Notes: a model not told the origin generated them from the sequence alone. Shown: positions 8,196 to 18,126, numbered from the stretch's first letter. The stretch is 61,078 nt of DNA from an uncultured Lactobacillus sp. (GCA_948500755.1 CAOOYH010000009.1:1-61078); one strand, 5' to 3'. Numbers and translations are program-made.

Positions 8196-8706
8196 CTCGT
8201 AATCCTTCAAGCAAAGTTACTTCTATTCTCTTATTGGCTAGATCAACTTTTTTAACTACTGATTCAATATTTGGAATCCAAAAACTCTTTCCTTTTTCTG
8301 GCTTTATCTCCCAAATATCATTAGCACCAGGAGTTTCAATGTTTTCTAATACTCCTAGCTTTTCTCCAGTCTCAGCATCATAGACCGGGCAATTTAAGAT
8401 GTCTTTAAAGTAGTAGCTACCTTTAGGTAATTCTTGTTGATCTGTTTCTGCTACATATAATTCTTTACTGCAAATTTTTTCAGCTTGATCAATATCATCA
8501 AGCTTTTCAAATTTAACTAAATAAAATTGTTTATGGCGTCGAGTATTTTCTACAATTAATTCTTCATACTGTTTATTATTCTTAATAAACAATCTACTTC
8601 CTGTAGCTAATCTTTCCTCTGGAAAATCAGTTGTTGCATTTACCTTAACTTCTCCCTTTAATCCATGAGGAGACAATATCTTTCCAACTTCAAAATATTC
8701 AGTCAT
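8185..8706 (-). CDS. rimM: 16S rRNA processing protein RimM
   Basis: The 173-residue RimM helps mature the 30S head by binding ribosomal protein S19 and 16S rRNA. The N-terminal beta-barrel begins EYFEVGKILSPHGLKGEVKV. The C-terminal PRC-barrel contains GSYYFKDILNCPVYD and DIWEIKPEKGKSFWIP, all typical. It is separated from upstream rpsP by 68 bases that hold a hairpin with a T-run, so it may be partly attenuated relative to rpsP. Its ribosome-binding site is weak. It overlaps trmD at its 3' end. Confidence 0.95.
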   Translation of the reverse strand: MTEYFEVGKILSPHGLKGEVKVNATTDFPEERLATGSRLFIKNNKQYEELIVENTRRHKQFYLVKFEKLDDIDQAEKICSKELYVAETDQQELPKGSYYFKDILNCPVYDAETGEKLGVLENIETPGANDIWEIKPEKGKSFWIPNIESVVKKVDLANKRIEVTLLEGLRDEN

Positions 8707-8726
8707 AGAACTTATTCTTTCTAAAT

Positions 8727-8757
8727 AAAAAAGTTTGGGAAGAGCTTTCCCAAACTT
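8727..8757 (-). terminator. Attenuating terminator between rpsP and rimM
   Basis: Eleven-base perfect arms (8731-8741 and 8747-8757) with a five-base loop and six T follow on the minus strand. No clear promoter lies between the hairpin and rimM, so some read-through is expected. Confidence 0.8.
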
Positions 8758-8774
8758 CTAATTGCAATAGTAAA

Positions 8775-9047
8775 TTACTTACCGTACTTTGCGTCGTGGT
8801 ATCTAGTCATCAAACCAGCTTTTGAAAGTAAGCTTCTTACAGTATCTGATGGTTGAGCACCTTTTTCAAGCCATTCAAAAATCTTGTCTTCTTCAAGCTT
8901 AACTTCATCAGGGTTAGTAAGTGGGTTGTAGTAACCAACTTCTTCGATGAAACGGCCATCACGTGGCATACGTGAATCAGCAACTACGATACGGTAAAAA
9001 GGTTTTCTCTTTGAGCCCATACGGCGCATACGAATCTTAACAGACAT
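8775..9047 (-). CDS. rpsP: 30S ribosomal protein S16
   Basis: The 90-residue S16 is an early assembly protein of the 30S body. The N-terminal VKIRMRRMGSKRKPFYRIVV and the following DSRMPRDGRFIEEVGYYNP are family signatures. An AGGAGG ribosome-binding site lies eight bases before the ATG. It starts the rpsP-rimM-trmD cluster downstream of ffh and is followed by a strong hairpin, which fits the need for far more S16 than RimM or TrmD. Confidence 0.97.
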   Translation of the reverse strand: MSVKIRMRRMGSKRKPFYRIVVADSRMPRDGRFIEEVGYYNPLTNPDEVKLEEDKIFEWLEKGAQPSDTVRSLLSKAGLMTRYHDAKYGK

Positions 9048-9133
9048 TAATTAATTCCTCCTAAATTTCTTGACTTAAATAATATAGCATATAGAAAAAT
9101 ATGTGTAAAGGGGTTTTCCTTAACAGTTGAAAA

Positions 9134-10564
9134 TTATTTTGAACGATAGCGTTTAATATTCTTCATTCGTTTCTTCTTATTTTTCTTAAAGCGCTTATTC
9201 ATTGATCTCATCGCCATCTTGCCCATTGGTGAATTCATTCCTGGTAAGTTAGCCAATTCACCCATATCACCTTTAGTCATCTTTTGCATCATTTCTTTTG
9301 ATTGCTTAAATTGCTTAATCATTCGGTTAACTTCAGCGATCGATCTACCCGAACCGGCAGCAATTCTACGTCTTCTTGATGGATTAAGAATATCAGGATT
9401 TTCACGCTCTTCTGGGGTCATTGAATAAACAATAGCCTTAATGTGATCGATTTGCTTTTCTGGAATCTGAATATTTTTAAGAGCAGGATTATTACCTAAT
9501 CCAGGAATCATTTTAATGATTTGATCTAGAGGACCCATTTTTTGAACTTGTTCCATTTGATCAATAAAGTCATTAAAATCAAAAGTATTCTCCCGCATCT
9601 TTTCAGCCATTTTTTCGGCTTCTTTAGCATCGTAATCTTGCTGAGCCTTTTCAATTAGGGTCAACATATCACCCATGCCTAAGATACGTGAAGCCATTCG
9701 ATCAGGGTGGAAAGTAGAAAGATCAGTTAATTTTTCACCTTGACCCGTAAAGATAATTGGAAGACCAGTGACAGCACGAATGGAAAGTGCGACACCACCA
9801 CGAGTATCACCATCAAGCTTAGTTAAAACAATTCCAGTCAGATCTAAATCATTATTAAATCCCTCTGCTACTTGTGTAGCTGCTTGACCTGTCATTGCAT
9901 CAACAACTAATAAAGTATTATCAGGATGAGCAACTTCAGTTACACGCTTCAATTCATCCATCAATTGCTCATCAATTTCAAGACGCCCAGCCGTATCAAT
10001 CAATACATAGTCATTTTTATTTTTATCAGCTTCTTCAAGACCATGCTTTACAATTTCGGCTACATCTTGGTTATCTTCACTATAAACCGGTACATCTAAT
10101 TGTTGACCAATTTGCTTTAACTGCTCAATAGCAGCTGGACGGTAAATATCACCTGCAATTAACAATGGACGAGCTTTTTCGTTCTTCATTAAGTAATTTG
10201 CAAGTTTACCAACAGTAGTAGTTTTACCAGTACCCTGTAAACCGACCATCATAATGATTGTTGGAATATGCGGAGATTTATTAAGAGAAACAGCCTCTTC
10301 TCCCATCATTTTAGTTAACTCGTCATCAACAATTTTGATGATTTGTTGTCCTGGATTTAAGCTATCTTGGACTTCTTTACCTAAAGCTTCCTTTTTTATT
10401 TTTTTAATAAAGTCTTTTACAACCTTAAAGTTAACGTCCGCTTCTAATAAAGCCAATCGAATTTCACGACTAGCGTCATTAATATCCGCTTCTGAGATCT
10501 TACCTTTACCAGTTAAATTTTTTAATGCTTTTTGAAGTCTTTCACTTAAATTTTCAAAAGCCAT
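9134..10564 (-). CDS. ffh: Signal recognition particle protein Ffh
   Basis: The 476-residue Ffh/SRP54 GTPase binds SRP RNA and nascent signal sequences and delivers ribosomes to FtsY. It has the N domain (1-90), the G domain with P-loop GLQGTGKTTT near residue 108, DTAGR and TKLDG motifs, and the methionine-rich M domain from about 300. The SRP RNA-binding segment PSRRRRIAAGSGRS lies near residue 400. The C-terminal tail is lysine-rich. It starts one base after the ylxM stop codon, forming the conserved ylxM-ffh pair. Confidence 0.97.
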   Translation of the reverse strand: MAFENLSERLQKALKNLTGKGKISEADINDASREIRLALLEADVNFKVVKDFIKKIKKEALGKEVQDSLNPGQQIIKIVDDELTKMMGEEAVSLNKSPHIPTIIMMVGLQGTGKTTTVGKLANYLMKNEKARPLLIAGDIYRPAAIEQLKQIGQQLDVPVYSEDNQDVAEIVKHGLEEADKNKNDYVLIDTAGRLEIDEQLMDELKRVTEVAHPDNTLLVVDAMTGQAATQVAEGFNNDLDLTGIVLTKLDGDTRGGVALSIRAVTGLPIIFTGQGEKLTDLSTFHPDRMASRILGMGDMLTLIEKAQQDYDAKEAEKMAEKMRENTFDFNDFIDQMEQVQKMGPLDQIIKMIPGLGNNPALKNIQIPEKQIDHIKAIVYSMTPEERENPDILNPSRRRRIAAGSGRSIAEVNRMIKQFKQSKEMMQKMTKGDMGELANLPGMNSPMGKMAMRSMNKRFKKNKKKRMKNIKRYRSK

Positions 10565-10565
10565 A

Positions 10566-10907
10566 CTATTCTACTCCCATTTGTCTTAATAATTTCAAAA
10601 GTTCAATCTGAGCTCGATTAATTTTGCCATGTTCAAGGGCATATACTGCCTCAGTAATTTTTTCTTCTATTTGAGTATAATCACGTTTCATATGAAGTTT
10701 ATCTTCATATTTTTCTAAAGCACGGCTGCTTCGTTTCAAATTATCATAAACAGCTTGTCGAGAGACATGGTGATTATCCGCAATTTCTCCTAAAGAAAGA
10801 TCATTGTAATAATAATCCTCAAAATACTCTTGTTGTCCTTTTGTTAATAATGGACCGTAGTAGGCAAATAAGTCGCCTAATCTTTCATTTTTTTCAAGTT
10901 CATCCAT
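10566..10907 (-). CDS. ylxM: YlxM, SRP-associated DNA-binding-like protein
   Basis: A 113-residue protein with a sigma-4-like helix-turn-helix (LSLGEIADNHHVSRQAVYDNLKR). YlxM is encoded just upstream of ffh in Firmicutes, and in streptococci it has been reported to associate with SRP and modulate its GTPase activity. I set the start at ATG 10907, which has AAGGTGAG in front. An in-frame upstream codon at 10934 would overlap the promoter. It is the first gene of the ylxM-ffh operon. Confidence 0.9.
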   Translation of the reverse strand: MDELEKNERLGDLFAYYGPLLTKGQQEYFEDYYYNDLSLGEIADNHHVSRQAVYDNLKRSSRALEKYEDKLHMKRDYTQIEEKITEAVYALEHGKINRAQIELLKLLRQMGVE

Positions 10908-10924
10908 TTGTCTCACCTTGAAAC

Positions 10925-10953
10925 AGTATAGCAAAAAAAATGTATTTCTAAAA
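10925..10953 (-). promoter_or_regulatory. ylxM-ffh promoter
   Basis: On the minus strand an extended -10 (TGC then TATACT, 10925-10930) has a weak -35 TTTTAG 17 bases further upstream. Confidence 0.55.
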
Positions 10954-10999
10954 TAATAGCTATGTAGTTTTAAGACACTTTTAGTTTAATTAATTTTCA

Positions 11000-11035
11000 A
11001 AAAAAGAAGGTTAGGCAACTTTTCCTAACCTTCTT
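11000..11035 (-). terminator. pepD terminator
   Basis: Twelve-base perfect arms (11004-11015 and 11024-11035) followed by a T-run on the minus strand. Confidence 0.85.
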
Positions 11036-11052
11036 GTATACGAATCTTTTAA

Positions 11053-12477
11053 TTAAAGATTTGGATCCATTTTAAATGTTAACTTAGACATCTTAATTGC
11101 ATCAGTAAACATTTGACCCATTAATTCTTCACTATCTTTCTTAGTATGAGCAACAGTCTTTTGGTTTTCACGAGTCAAGTAGTCGGTTAATTCCTCACCG
11201 TTTAAATCTTTAGCATTTTCAATAATTTCTTCAACTCTACCGCGGTAGTATCTATTCAACTCTTCAAGATATTTAGTATCAAGTTGAACAAATTGAGGAT
11301 AATGGCTTTCAACTAAAGCAGCCAAAGATTTGTAGTACCACCATGCATCATCTTTATTATAGGTCATTGACGTATTGTTAAATGATGGATCAGTTTCGTT
11401 CATATTAGCAAAGAATGGAATATATGGGGTAAATGTTGGTCCACCAATACATAACCACATAATACCAGCCATTTCTTCAGGAACATCACTTCTAATTTGC
11501 AAAATATGTGAGTTCTGAGTTCTATTTAAACCAATTGGACGATAACGATGCTTCTCTTCCTCAGTTCCATGACCAAATGGATCAAATGGAGTATCTTGAT
11601 AATGAGAACCAAGTGCAAATTCAATATCTTCCTTAGCCAATTTCTTAGAAGCTTTTCTAATGAAAGGAATATCTGGATCTTCAGGATCTTGTTCAATTTC
11701 TGGGTTGAAAAGTTTTTGGATATACCATTGACGGCTAGTGTTGTAGTGAAGATCTTGTTCAGTATAAGTTCCAAAAATGTGACGGAAATTCCAACCTTCA
11801 TGATCAGGATTTAAGTGATGTTCTTCAACGAATTCTTGAATTCCTTCACTCCACATAAAGTTATCTGGATCATCAAAGTTAACTTGTTGAATAGCAACAC
11901 GGTTACCAGTTGCTGCATAACAATCATCGGGAATACGTTGAGCAACCCAGTGGTGTCCCGTGACAATTTCCATATACCATACTTCATCTTTGTCACCAAA
12001 CAAAACTGAGTTTCCAGCAGGTGAACCATACTTTTTAATTAAGGAACCAAGACGTTTTATACCATCTCTTGCGGAATCAATATATGGCAAAACTACAGTC
12101 TGCATACAATCTTCATCTAAACCATCTTTAACTAATGGATCAAATGCTAACGTTCTTTCGTTACCATAAGTTGATTCAGTACATGACATAGCAACATTCT
12201 TTTGGTTGATACCGCTTTCGTCATAATAACCTAACTTTTTATAGTCAACATTTGGAACTGCTGGAACTCTTTGAGCATCTTCAGGAAGCTCCATTTCAAA
12301 CTTATTAAGCCAAGATTTAATTTTACGTCCTTTTTCACCATGAACAGCCGGCTCAATAATAAACTTTTGTGGCGTAATTGCACCTGCAGTATCGTCATTA
12401 CGTGAAATCATTACTGATCCATCAATTGATGCTTTTTTTCCAACTAAAATAGTTGTACATGCACTTAAATGCTTCAT
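11053..12477 (-). CDS. pepD: C69-family dipeptidase PepD
   Basis: A 474-residue dipeptidase of peptidase family C69, an N-terminal-nucleophile hydrolase typical of lactobacilli. The nucleophile is Cys7 in MKHLSACTTI, followed by GKKASIDGSVMISRNDD. Family stretches such as CTESTYGNE and GDKDEVWYMEIVTGHHW are present. It hydrolyses dipeptides in the cytoplasm, a fitting partner for the Opp importer about 6 kb away. TAAGGAG precedes the ATG. It lies 39 bases after ftsY and has its own terminator. Lactobacilli often carry several paralogues; which one this is cannot be decided here. Confidence 0.93.
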   Translation of the reverse strand: MKHLSACTTILVGKKASIDGSVMISRNDDTAGAITPQKFIIEPAVHGEKGRKIKSWLNKFEMELPEDAQRVPAVPNVDYKKLGYYDESGINQKNVAMSCTESTYGNERTLAFDPLVKDGLDEDCMQTVVLPYIDSARDGIKRLGSLIKKYGSPAGNSVLFGDKDEVWYMEIVTGHHWVAQRIPDDCYAATGNRVAIQQVNFDDPDNFMWSEGIQEFVEEHHLNPDHEGWNFRHIFGTYTEQDLHYNTSRQWYIQKLFNPEIEQDPEDPDIPFIRKASKKLAKEDIEFALGSHYQDTPFDPFGHGTEEEKHRYRPIGLNRTQNSHILQIRSDVPEEMAGIMWLCIGGPTFTPYIPFFANMNETDPSFNNTSMTYNKDDAWWYYKSLAALVESHYPQFVQLDTKYLEELNRYYRGRVEEIIENAKDLNGEELTDYLTRENQKTVAHTKKDSEELMGQMFTDAIKMSKLTFKMDPNL

Positions 12478-12516
12478 TATTTACTCCTTATATATTACTT
12501 GTAACTTTGCCTATTA

Positions 12517-13836
12517 TTAGATTAATCCTTGGAATAGCCCGATTGCAAATTTTTCTGCATCAAAGTTTGCTAAATCATCAACTTTTTCTCCCAGCCCAAC
12601 TAATTTAACTGGCAAATCCATTTCATTTCTAATTGCTAATACTACTCCACCTTTAGATGAGCCATCAAGCTTAGTTAAAACTAACCCCGTAAGTTTAGTA
12701 GTTTTATCGAAGTCTTTTGCTTGTAGTAATGCATTTTGACCTGTTGAGCCATCAAGGACTAAAAGAACCTCATTTGGTTGATCTGGCAAGATTTTCTTTA
12801 TTGTTCGCTTAATTTTATCAAGCTCGCTCATTAAATTGACCTTATTTTGAAGACGACCTGCTGTATCAACTAATAAGAAATCGATTCCTCTCTCTTTAGC
12901 TTTTTTAACACCATCATAAACTACAGAAGCCGGATCAGCTTTTTCAGGACCAGTGATTACTTCAACGCCATCACGTCGACCCCATTCTACCAATTGCTCT
13001 ACAGCACCGGCTCTAAAAGTATCGGCAGCTACCATCATGACAGACTTGCCCGAGTCTTTAATTCGCTTAGCTAATTTACCAATTGTTGTTGTTTTTCCAG
13101 CTCCATTAACACCAACAAAAAGATAAACATTAGGCTTTGCAGAAGGATCATCGGCTAATTTAGAATCTTCACCTTCCCCGCCTTTATCATAAATATTGAC
13201 TAATTTTTCAACTATTACTTGCTTTAAGGCATCGTGGCTTTTTGCATTTTGGAGTTTGGCTTCATCCCTTAAAGAATCAGTTAATTCTTCAGCAGTTTCA
13301 AAACCGACGTCAGATTCAATTAATAAATCTTCAAGATCATCAAAAAAGTTTTCATCAACTGTTCTAAATTTAGCAAAAAATGCATTTAGGCGTGCCCCAA
13401 AAGAATGATTGGTTTTTTCTAACCCTTTGTCATATCTTTCCTGTTCATCTTCTGTAGTTACTTCTTCAGGGCTCTCTTCAGAAGATTCAGTTTCTTCGGG
13501 CTTTTCTTCTTCTTTTTCTAAATTATATGATTCTTGATCTTCTTGAAGATCTTCAGCTTCTTGAACTTCATCCTGTTTTTCTTCAAAAGCAGTTCCGGCA
13601 TCACTCCAGCCTGGAGTCTCCTTAACTTCTTCAGTTTCTTCTTCATGTTCATCTTCAGAAGATTCTGACTTAGGTTCTACAACCTCTTCATTTTTTTGAA
13701 TATCTTCAGTTTCATTGGTTTGTTCAGGCTCTTGAAGTTCTTCATTTGAATTTTCAGTTAGTTCTTTTTTACTTTCTTCTTGTTCTTCATCTTTATGACC
13801 AAAGAGCGATTTCTTGATTTTATCAAATAATCCCAC
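12517..13836 (-). CDS. ftsY: SRP receptor FtsY with a long acidic N-terminal domain
   Basis: A 439-residue SRP receptor GTPase. Residues 20-135 form a strongly acidic, Glu-rich low-complexity A domain, longer than in many Firmicutes. The NG domain follows, with P-loop GVNGAGKTTT, DTAGR and TKLDG. FtsY docks the Ffh-ribosome complex at the membrane. The start is GTG at 13836, two bases after the smc stop codon, within the conserved rnc-smc-ftsY operon. The acidic domain probably mediates membrane or translocon contact, by analogy with E. coli. Confidence 0.96.
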   Translation of the reverse strand: MGLFDKIKKSLFGHKDEEQEESKKELTENSNEELQEPEQTNETEDIQKNEEVVEPKSESSEDEHEEETEEVKETPGWSDAGTAFEEKQDEVQEAEDLQEDQESYNLEKEEEKPEETESSEESPEEVTTEDEQERYDKGLEKTNHSFGARLNAFFAKFRTVDENFFDDLEDLLIESDVGFETAEELTDSLRDEAKLQNAKSHDALKQVIVEKLVNIYDKGGEGEDSKLADDPSAKPNVYLFVGVNGAGKTTTIGKLAKRIKDSGKSVMMVAADTFRAGAVEQLVEWGRRDGVEVITGPEKADPASVVYDGVKKAKERGIDFLLVDTAGRLQNKVNLMSELDKIKRTIKKILPDQPNEVLLVLDGSTGQNALLQAKDFDKTTKLTGLVLTKLDGSSKGGVVLAIRNEMDLPVKLVGLGEKVDDLANFDAEKFAIGLFQGLI

Positions 13837-13838
13837 TA

Positions 13839-16800
13839 CTAATTCACTTCTTTCTTAATTTCATTTAACGATACAGATAACACTTTTGAAATACCTGATT
13901 CTTGCATTACGATTCCATACAAATTATCTGCTTTCTGCATAGTTCCACGACGGTGTGTAATAACAATAAATTGAGTTTTCATATCATAATGATTCAAAAA
14001 CTGAGCAAAACGATCGACGTTTGTTTCATCTAGAGCTGCTTCTACCTCGTCTAGAATACAGAATGGTACTGGGTTAACTTGAAGCATTGCAAACAATAAA
14101 GTAATTGCAGTTAATGCCCTTTCCCCACCAGAAAGAAGCGTTAACTTCTGGGACTTCTTACCAGGTGGCTGCGCAATAATTTCAATTCCAGTTTCAAGTA
14201 AGTTCTTTGGATCAGTTAACTCTAATCTAGCATGACCACCATCAAACATAATTGGAAAAATCTTTGCAAAGCTTCTTTCTATCTGGTGGAAGGTTGCACT
14301 AAACCTACTCTTTACCTCATCATCTAGTTTAGACATTGATTCTTCAATATCTTTTCTAGCCTTTAGCAAGTCATTCTGTTGTCCATTTAAGAAATCATAA
14401 CGCGTTTTAACATCTTCATACTCTTCAATAGAGTTCAAGTTAACCTCACCAATATCTACTAAAGACATTTTATGTAGATGAACTTCACGTTCCAATTTCT
14501 TACGCAAATCTGTTGTATTTTGTCCCTCAGATAATTGCAAAGCTGCTTCAAAAGTTAAGGAATATTCTTCACTTAAAATACCAAGTTTTTGATTAATTTG
14601 GGACTTAAGTTCTCCTAGCCTTGCAGAATACTCTTCTTGCTCCGCAGCAGTATTTTTACGCAAATTATAATTTCTTGTAGCAACTTGATCAAGATTATTT
14701 ATTTGAGCATCAAATTTACCTAAATCTTTATTTATTTCAGCTAAAGCCTCTTGCATTTGTTTTTTCTGCTTACTTAGCTTAGCAACTTGCTCTTCAATTT
14801 CTGACTCACTTTGTCCATTTTGAGACAATGATAAAGCTTTAATTTTTTCCTCAATATCCTTAAGTCTGGAATTGGTATTTTCAAGCTGTTCTTCCAATTC
14901 AGATTTCTTAGTAGTAATATTTTCCAATTTATTCTTTACTACCGCCAAGTCGGAATTTAAGTTACTTAATTCTGCCTGTAATTTTTGATAAGCTTCATCA
15001 AAATCGGTCAAGTCAGTCTTTAATTGATCCATTTTTGCTCGTTGTGTTTGAGCAACTTCTTCAAGTTCTTTCTTTTTAGCCTGCTCTTTTTCAAGACGAC
15101 TAGTAAGTTCTGCTTCTTCTTGCTTCTTCTCAAGTTGGGCCTTTTGCTGTAAATCATTTAACTGAGTCAGCCTTTGAACTTCTTTTTCTTCATTTTCATA
15201 CTTAATAGCTTGCTCACTGATTTTTTGATTTAGGGCAGTTAAATCAGTATTTTTAGCTTCTAGCTCAGTTTGTAACTCGGTTAATTTTTTATCTAGTTCG
15301 TTTAGGGCTGTTTGTAGTTTAGTAAATTCTACCTTCCCCGTCTTAATTTGTAATGTTAATTTATCAATCTCAGCATTTGTTGCCAGAGGAGAATTATTTC
15401 TTGTATTTCTAGTCCCACCAGTCATACTTCCTCCAGGACTAATAATATCTCCATCTAGTGTCACAATTCGATAATATCTTCCAATTCTGCGTTGAACACG
15501 TAAAGCCGTATCAATATTATCTACCACTAAAACATTCCCTAAAAGGTAAGAAATAGCATTAGAAATATCAGTCGCAGTTTTTGAGGTTACTAAGTCTGCC
15601 GCTACACCTTTAAATCCTTCAATACTTTGTAAGGATTTTAAAGTAGACGCAGCAATCTCATTATGCCGTAATCCATCTAGAGGTAAAAAAGTAGCCCTAC
15701 CTGTACGAGTTTGCTTCAACAAATTAATGGCATCCCTAGCACTACTTTGGTCAATAGTAACTAAATCTTGAACGCCACCACCTAAAGCCGTTGACAAAGC
15801 TGCTTCTAATTCGGCTGGAAAAGAAATTAGTTCACCAATAACTCCTACAATTCCATGAAAATTACTTTGATGGTTTAAAACATATTTAACCCCATAATAG
15901 TATCCTTCATGCCTATCTCTAATTTTCTTCAGGCCTTCTACTTGTGCAGAAATCTGTTGTAAATTATTTCTAACCTTTATGTAAGCTTGTTCGCTTTGAT
16001 CCTTAAGCTTACTCTCTTCAGCAATTTTTCTATCAAGAGTCGCAATAGTTTCATTTAGTTGTTTTCTCTTTAAAACAAGGTCTTGCCCTTGTTTTTTTAA
16101 CTGGGTAAGAACTTTTTGAGCTTCATCTAATTGTTCTTCAACTTCTTGCTGGCGATTATCAGTTGATTTTTTACTACGAGTTAATTCATTTTTTAAATAA
16201 ACAATCTCGTTATTATTACTCGTTTGATCCTGCAAAGTTTGAATATAATCAGATCGAACTTGCTCTAATTGATTATTTAATTGTTCAGGACCCTGCTTAA
16301 GTTCCTGCTTCAAATTCTTTTGCTTTTTTACGAAATCAGCAAGGACTTGATTTTGACTGTTTAGATCTTTCTCATTAGCTGCAAGCTGATCTAACAAACG
16401 TTTTCTTCGCTCTTTTAGTTCTTCAGATTGTGCACTGTATTCTTTTTGAGTAGCGACATCATATTCTCGAGATTGTTGATGCATTTGAAGATCAGTAGTC
16501 AGAGCTGCAATTTTTTGCGTTAAAGATAATAATTCTTGCTGCTTTTCATCTTTTTCAGCATGGCGCTCATTTGATTGCTTACGTTTTTCTTCTAAATCAG
16601 CTTGGGATTGTTTAACCTCGTCATCAAGCTTATTTAAAATCCCTTGATTTGCTGCCGCCTTCTTAGCGACCGCCTTCTTCTCTTCATTTAAACTTTCAAT
16701 CTCCAAGCCCAAAAGTTGTTTTAACTTATGATCAAGCTGTTCTTTTTGAAATTTATATTCTTTTGCTAAAGAACTCTGTTCATGTAAAGGCTCGATTCTA

Positions 16801-17399
16801 CCTTCCAATTCTTTAACCAAATCATTAATTCTAATTAGATTGGCATTAGTTTTGTCTAATTGCTTGAGTGCAATTTCTTTTTGCTGCTTAAAATGAAGGA
16901 CGCCGGCAGCCTCTTCAAAAATTCCTCGACGCTGTTGTGGCTTAGAATTAAGAATTTCATCGACCTTCCCCTGAGAAATTATTCCCAAGCTATCAGATGA
17001 CATCCCTGATTCAATAAACAGTGTCCTAACATCTTTCAATCTTACTGGATGATGATTTAAAAGATAATCACTTTCGCCGTTACGCAAAATCTTTCTCGTT
17101 ACAACCACTTCATCATTCTCAGAAGCAAGTTGGTGATCACGATTATCAAAAACCAACTCAACCTCAGCATGATTCATTGGAGCTCTCATTTGACTACCAG
17201 CGAAAATAACATCTTTCATATTTTCACCACGTAAAGACTTGGCAGATCCTTCACCCATTACCCACCGAATTGCTTCAGTAATGTTACTTTTTCCACTACC
17301 ATTTGGACCAACGATGCCGGTAATACCATTATTAAATCTAATTGTCGTCTTATCAGCAAAAGACTTAAAACCATTTAAAACTAATTGTTGTAGTGGCAC
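13839..17399 (-). CDS. smc: Chromosome segregation protein SMC
   Basis: The 1186-residue condensin ATPase, full length for the family. The N-terminal head has GPNGSGKSNITEAIRWVMGE. Coiled coils of about 330 residues flank the hinge (around 510-640, with GGGVQDLVTI and the SPGGSMTGG loop). The C-terminal head has LSGGERALTAI and the Walker B core CILDEVEAALDE. It compacts and segregates the chromosome with ScpA and ScpB, which are not in this window. The start is GTG, with AAAGGTGA upstream, 14 bases after rnc. Confidence 0.97.
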   Translation of the reverse strand: MPLQQLVLNGFKSFADKTTIRFNNGITGIVGPNGSGKSNITEAIRWVMGEGSAKSLRGENMKDVIFAGSQMRAPMNHAEVELVFDNRDHQLASENDEVVVTRKILRNGESDYLLNHHPVRLKDVRTLFIESGMSSDSLGIISQGKVDEILNSKPQQRRGIFEEAAGVLHFKQQKEIALKQLDKTNANLIRINDLVKELEGRIEPLHEQSSLAKEYKFQKEQLDHKLKQLLGLEIESLNEEKKAVAKKAAANQGILNKLDDEVKQSQADLEEKRKQSNERHAEKDEKQQELLSLTQKIAALTTDLQMHQQSREYDVATQKEYSAQSEELKERRKRLLDQLAANEKDLNSQNQVLADFVKKQKNLKQELKQGPEQLNNQLEQVRSDYIQTLQDQTSNNNEIVYLKNELTRSKKSTDNRQQEVEEQLDEAQKVLTQLKKQGQDLVLKRKQLNETIATLDRKIAEESKLKDQSEQAYIKVRNNLQQISAQVEGLKKIRDRHEGYYYGVKYVLNHQSNFHGIVGVIGELISFPAELEAALSTALGGGVQDLVTIDQSSARDAINLLKQTRTGRATFLPLDGLRHNEIAASTLKSLQSIEGFKGVAADLVTSKTATDISNAISYLLGNVLVVDNIDTALRVQRRIGRYYRIVTLDGDIISPGGSMTGGTRNTRNNSPLATNAEIDKLTLQIKTGKVEFTKLQTALNELDKKLTELQTELEAKNTDLTALNQKISEQAIKYENEEKEVQRLTQLNDLQQKAQLEKKQEEAELTSRLEKEQAKKKELEEVAQTQRAKMDQLKTDLTDFDEAYQKLQAELSNLNSDLAVVKNKLENITTKKSELEEQLENTNSRLKDIEEKIKALSLSQNGQSESEIEEQVAKLSKQKKQMQEALAEINKDLGKFDAQINNLDQVATRNYNLRKNTAAEQEEYSARLGELKSQINQKLGILSEEYSLTFEAALQLSEGQNTTDLRKKLEREVHLHKMSLVDIGEVNLNSIEEYEDVKTRYDFLNGQQNDLLKARKDIEESMSKLDDEVKSRFSATFHQIERSFAKIFPIMFDGGHARLELTDPKNLLETGIEIIAQPPGKKSQKLTLLSGGERALTAITLLFAMLQVNPVPFCILDEVEAALDETNVDRFAQFLNHYDMKTQFIVITHRRGTMQKADNLYGIVMQESGISKVLSVSLNEIKKEVN

Positions 17400-17413
17400 A
17401 GACTCACCTTTTC

Positions 17414-18094
17414 TTATTTATTTTTATCTAATGCAGCTTGAGCTGCTTGCTGCTCAGCAGCTTTTTTATTACGTCCTTGTCCCTCTGAAACTTTTTCACC
17501 ATTTACAAGTAGCTGAACTTTAAAAGATGGCTTTGATTCATCTTCAGATATTACTTGATATTCAATTTTAACTGGTCCATTTACCTGCAAACGTTCCTGA
17601 AGTTCAGTTTTATAATCACGTGAGGCATTAAAATCTCCTTCAGCAATTAATGGATACACTGTTAAATGTAAGAAGTGCTGTACTGCTGGCATGCCTTGAT
17701 CTAAGAAAAGCGCACCATTGAAAGCTTCAAACACATCTTCAAGAAGTGTCTTACGTTTTCTAGCGCCAGCTTTTTCTTCTCCTTTACCCAAATTAATTTC
17801 TTCTGGGAATCCACATTCAATCGCAAATTCAGAAAATCCTTCTGTTCTAACAATGTTAGATCGCATTCTTGTTAATTCCCCTTCATTTAATCTAGGAAAA
17901 TGACGATACAAATAATCGGATACCGCCAATTCAAGAACAGCATCACCAAGAAACTCTAATTTTTCATAGTCCTTTCTTCCGGGATGCTCATTAGCATAAG
18001 AAGAATGTGTGAAGGCATCTTCAAGCAATTTTTCGTTATTAAATTTTATTCCGTATTTTTTCTTTAAATTTTGTTTAAAAGCTACTGAAACCAT
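17414..18094 (-). CDS. rnc: Ribonuclease III
   Basis: The 226-residue double-strand-specific RNase processes rRNA precursors and regulatory duplexes. The catalytic signature YEKLEFLGDAVLELAVS carries the metal-binding Glu and Asp, and a second acidic cluster lies in LLEDVFEAFNGALF. The C-terminal double-stranded RNA-binding domain (about 155-226) ends in the classical NKKAAEQQAAQAAL. It heads the rnc-smc-ftsY operon. GAAAGGAAG lies before the ATG. Confidence 0.96.
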   Translation of the reverse strand: MVSVAFKQNLKKKYGIKFNNEKLLEDAFTHSSYANEHPGRKDYEKLEFLGDAVLELAVSDYLYRHFPRLNEGELTRMRSNIVRTEGFSEFAIECGFPEEINLGKGEEKAGARKRKTLLEDVFEAFNGALFLDQGMPAVQHFLHLTVYPLIAEGDFNASRDYKTELQERLQVNGPVKIEYQVISEDESKPSFKVQLLVNGEKVSEGQGRNKKAAEQQAAQAALDKNK

Positions 18095-18120
18095 AGTTGC
18101 TTCCTTTCTTTAACCCTTTA

Positions 18121-18126
18121 ATTATA
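18121..18126 (-). promoter_or_regulatory. -10 box for rnc-smc-ftsY
   Basis: A perfect TATAAT on the minus strand about 27 bases before the rnc start. The -35 region is only a T-run, so the promoter is tentative. Confidence 0.4.

Noticed and set aside
13450..13800. Glu-rich tract in ftsY considered as a satellite repeat
   Set aside because: It is a low-complexity coding region without a regular repeat unit.
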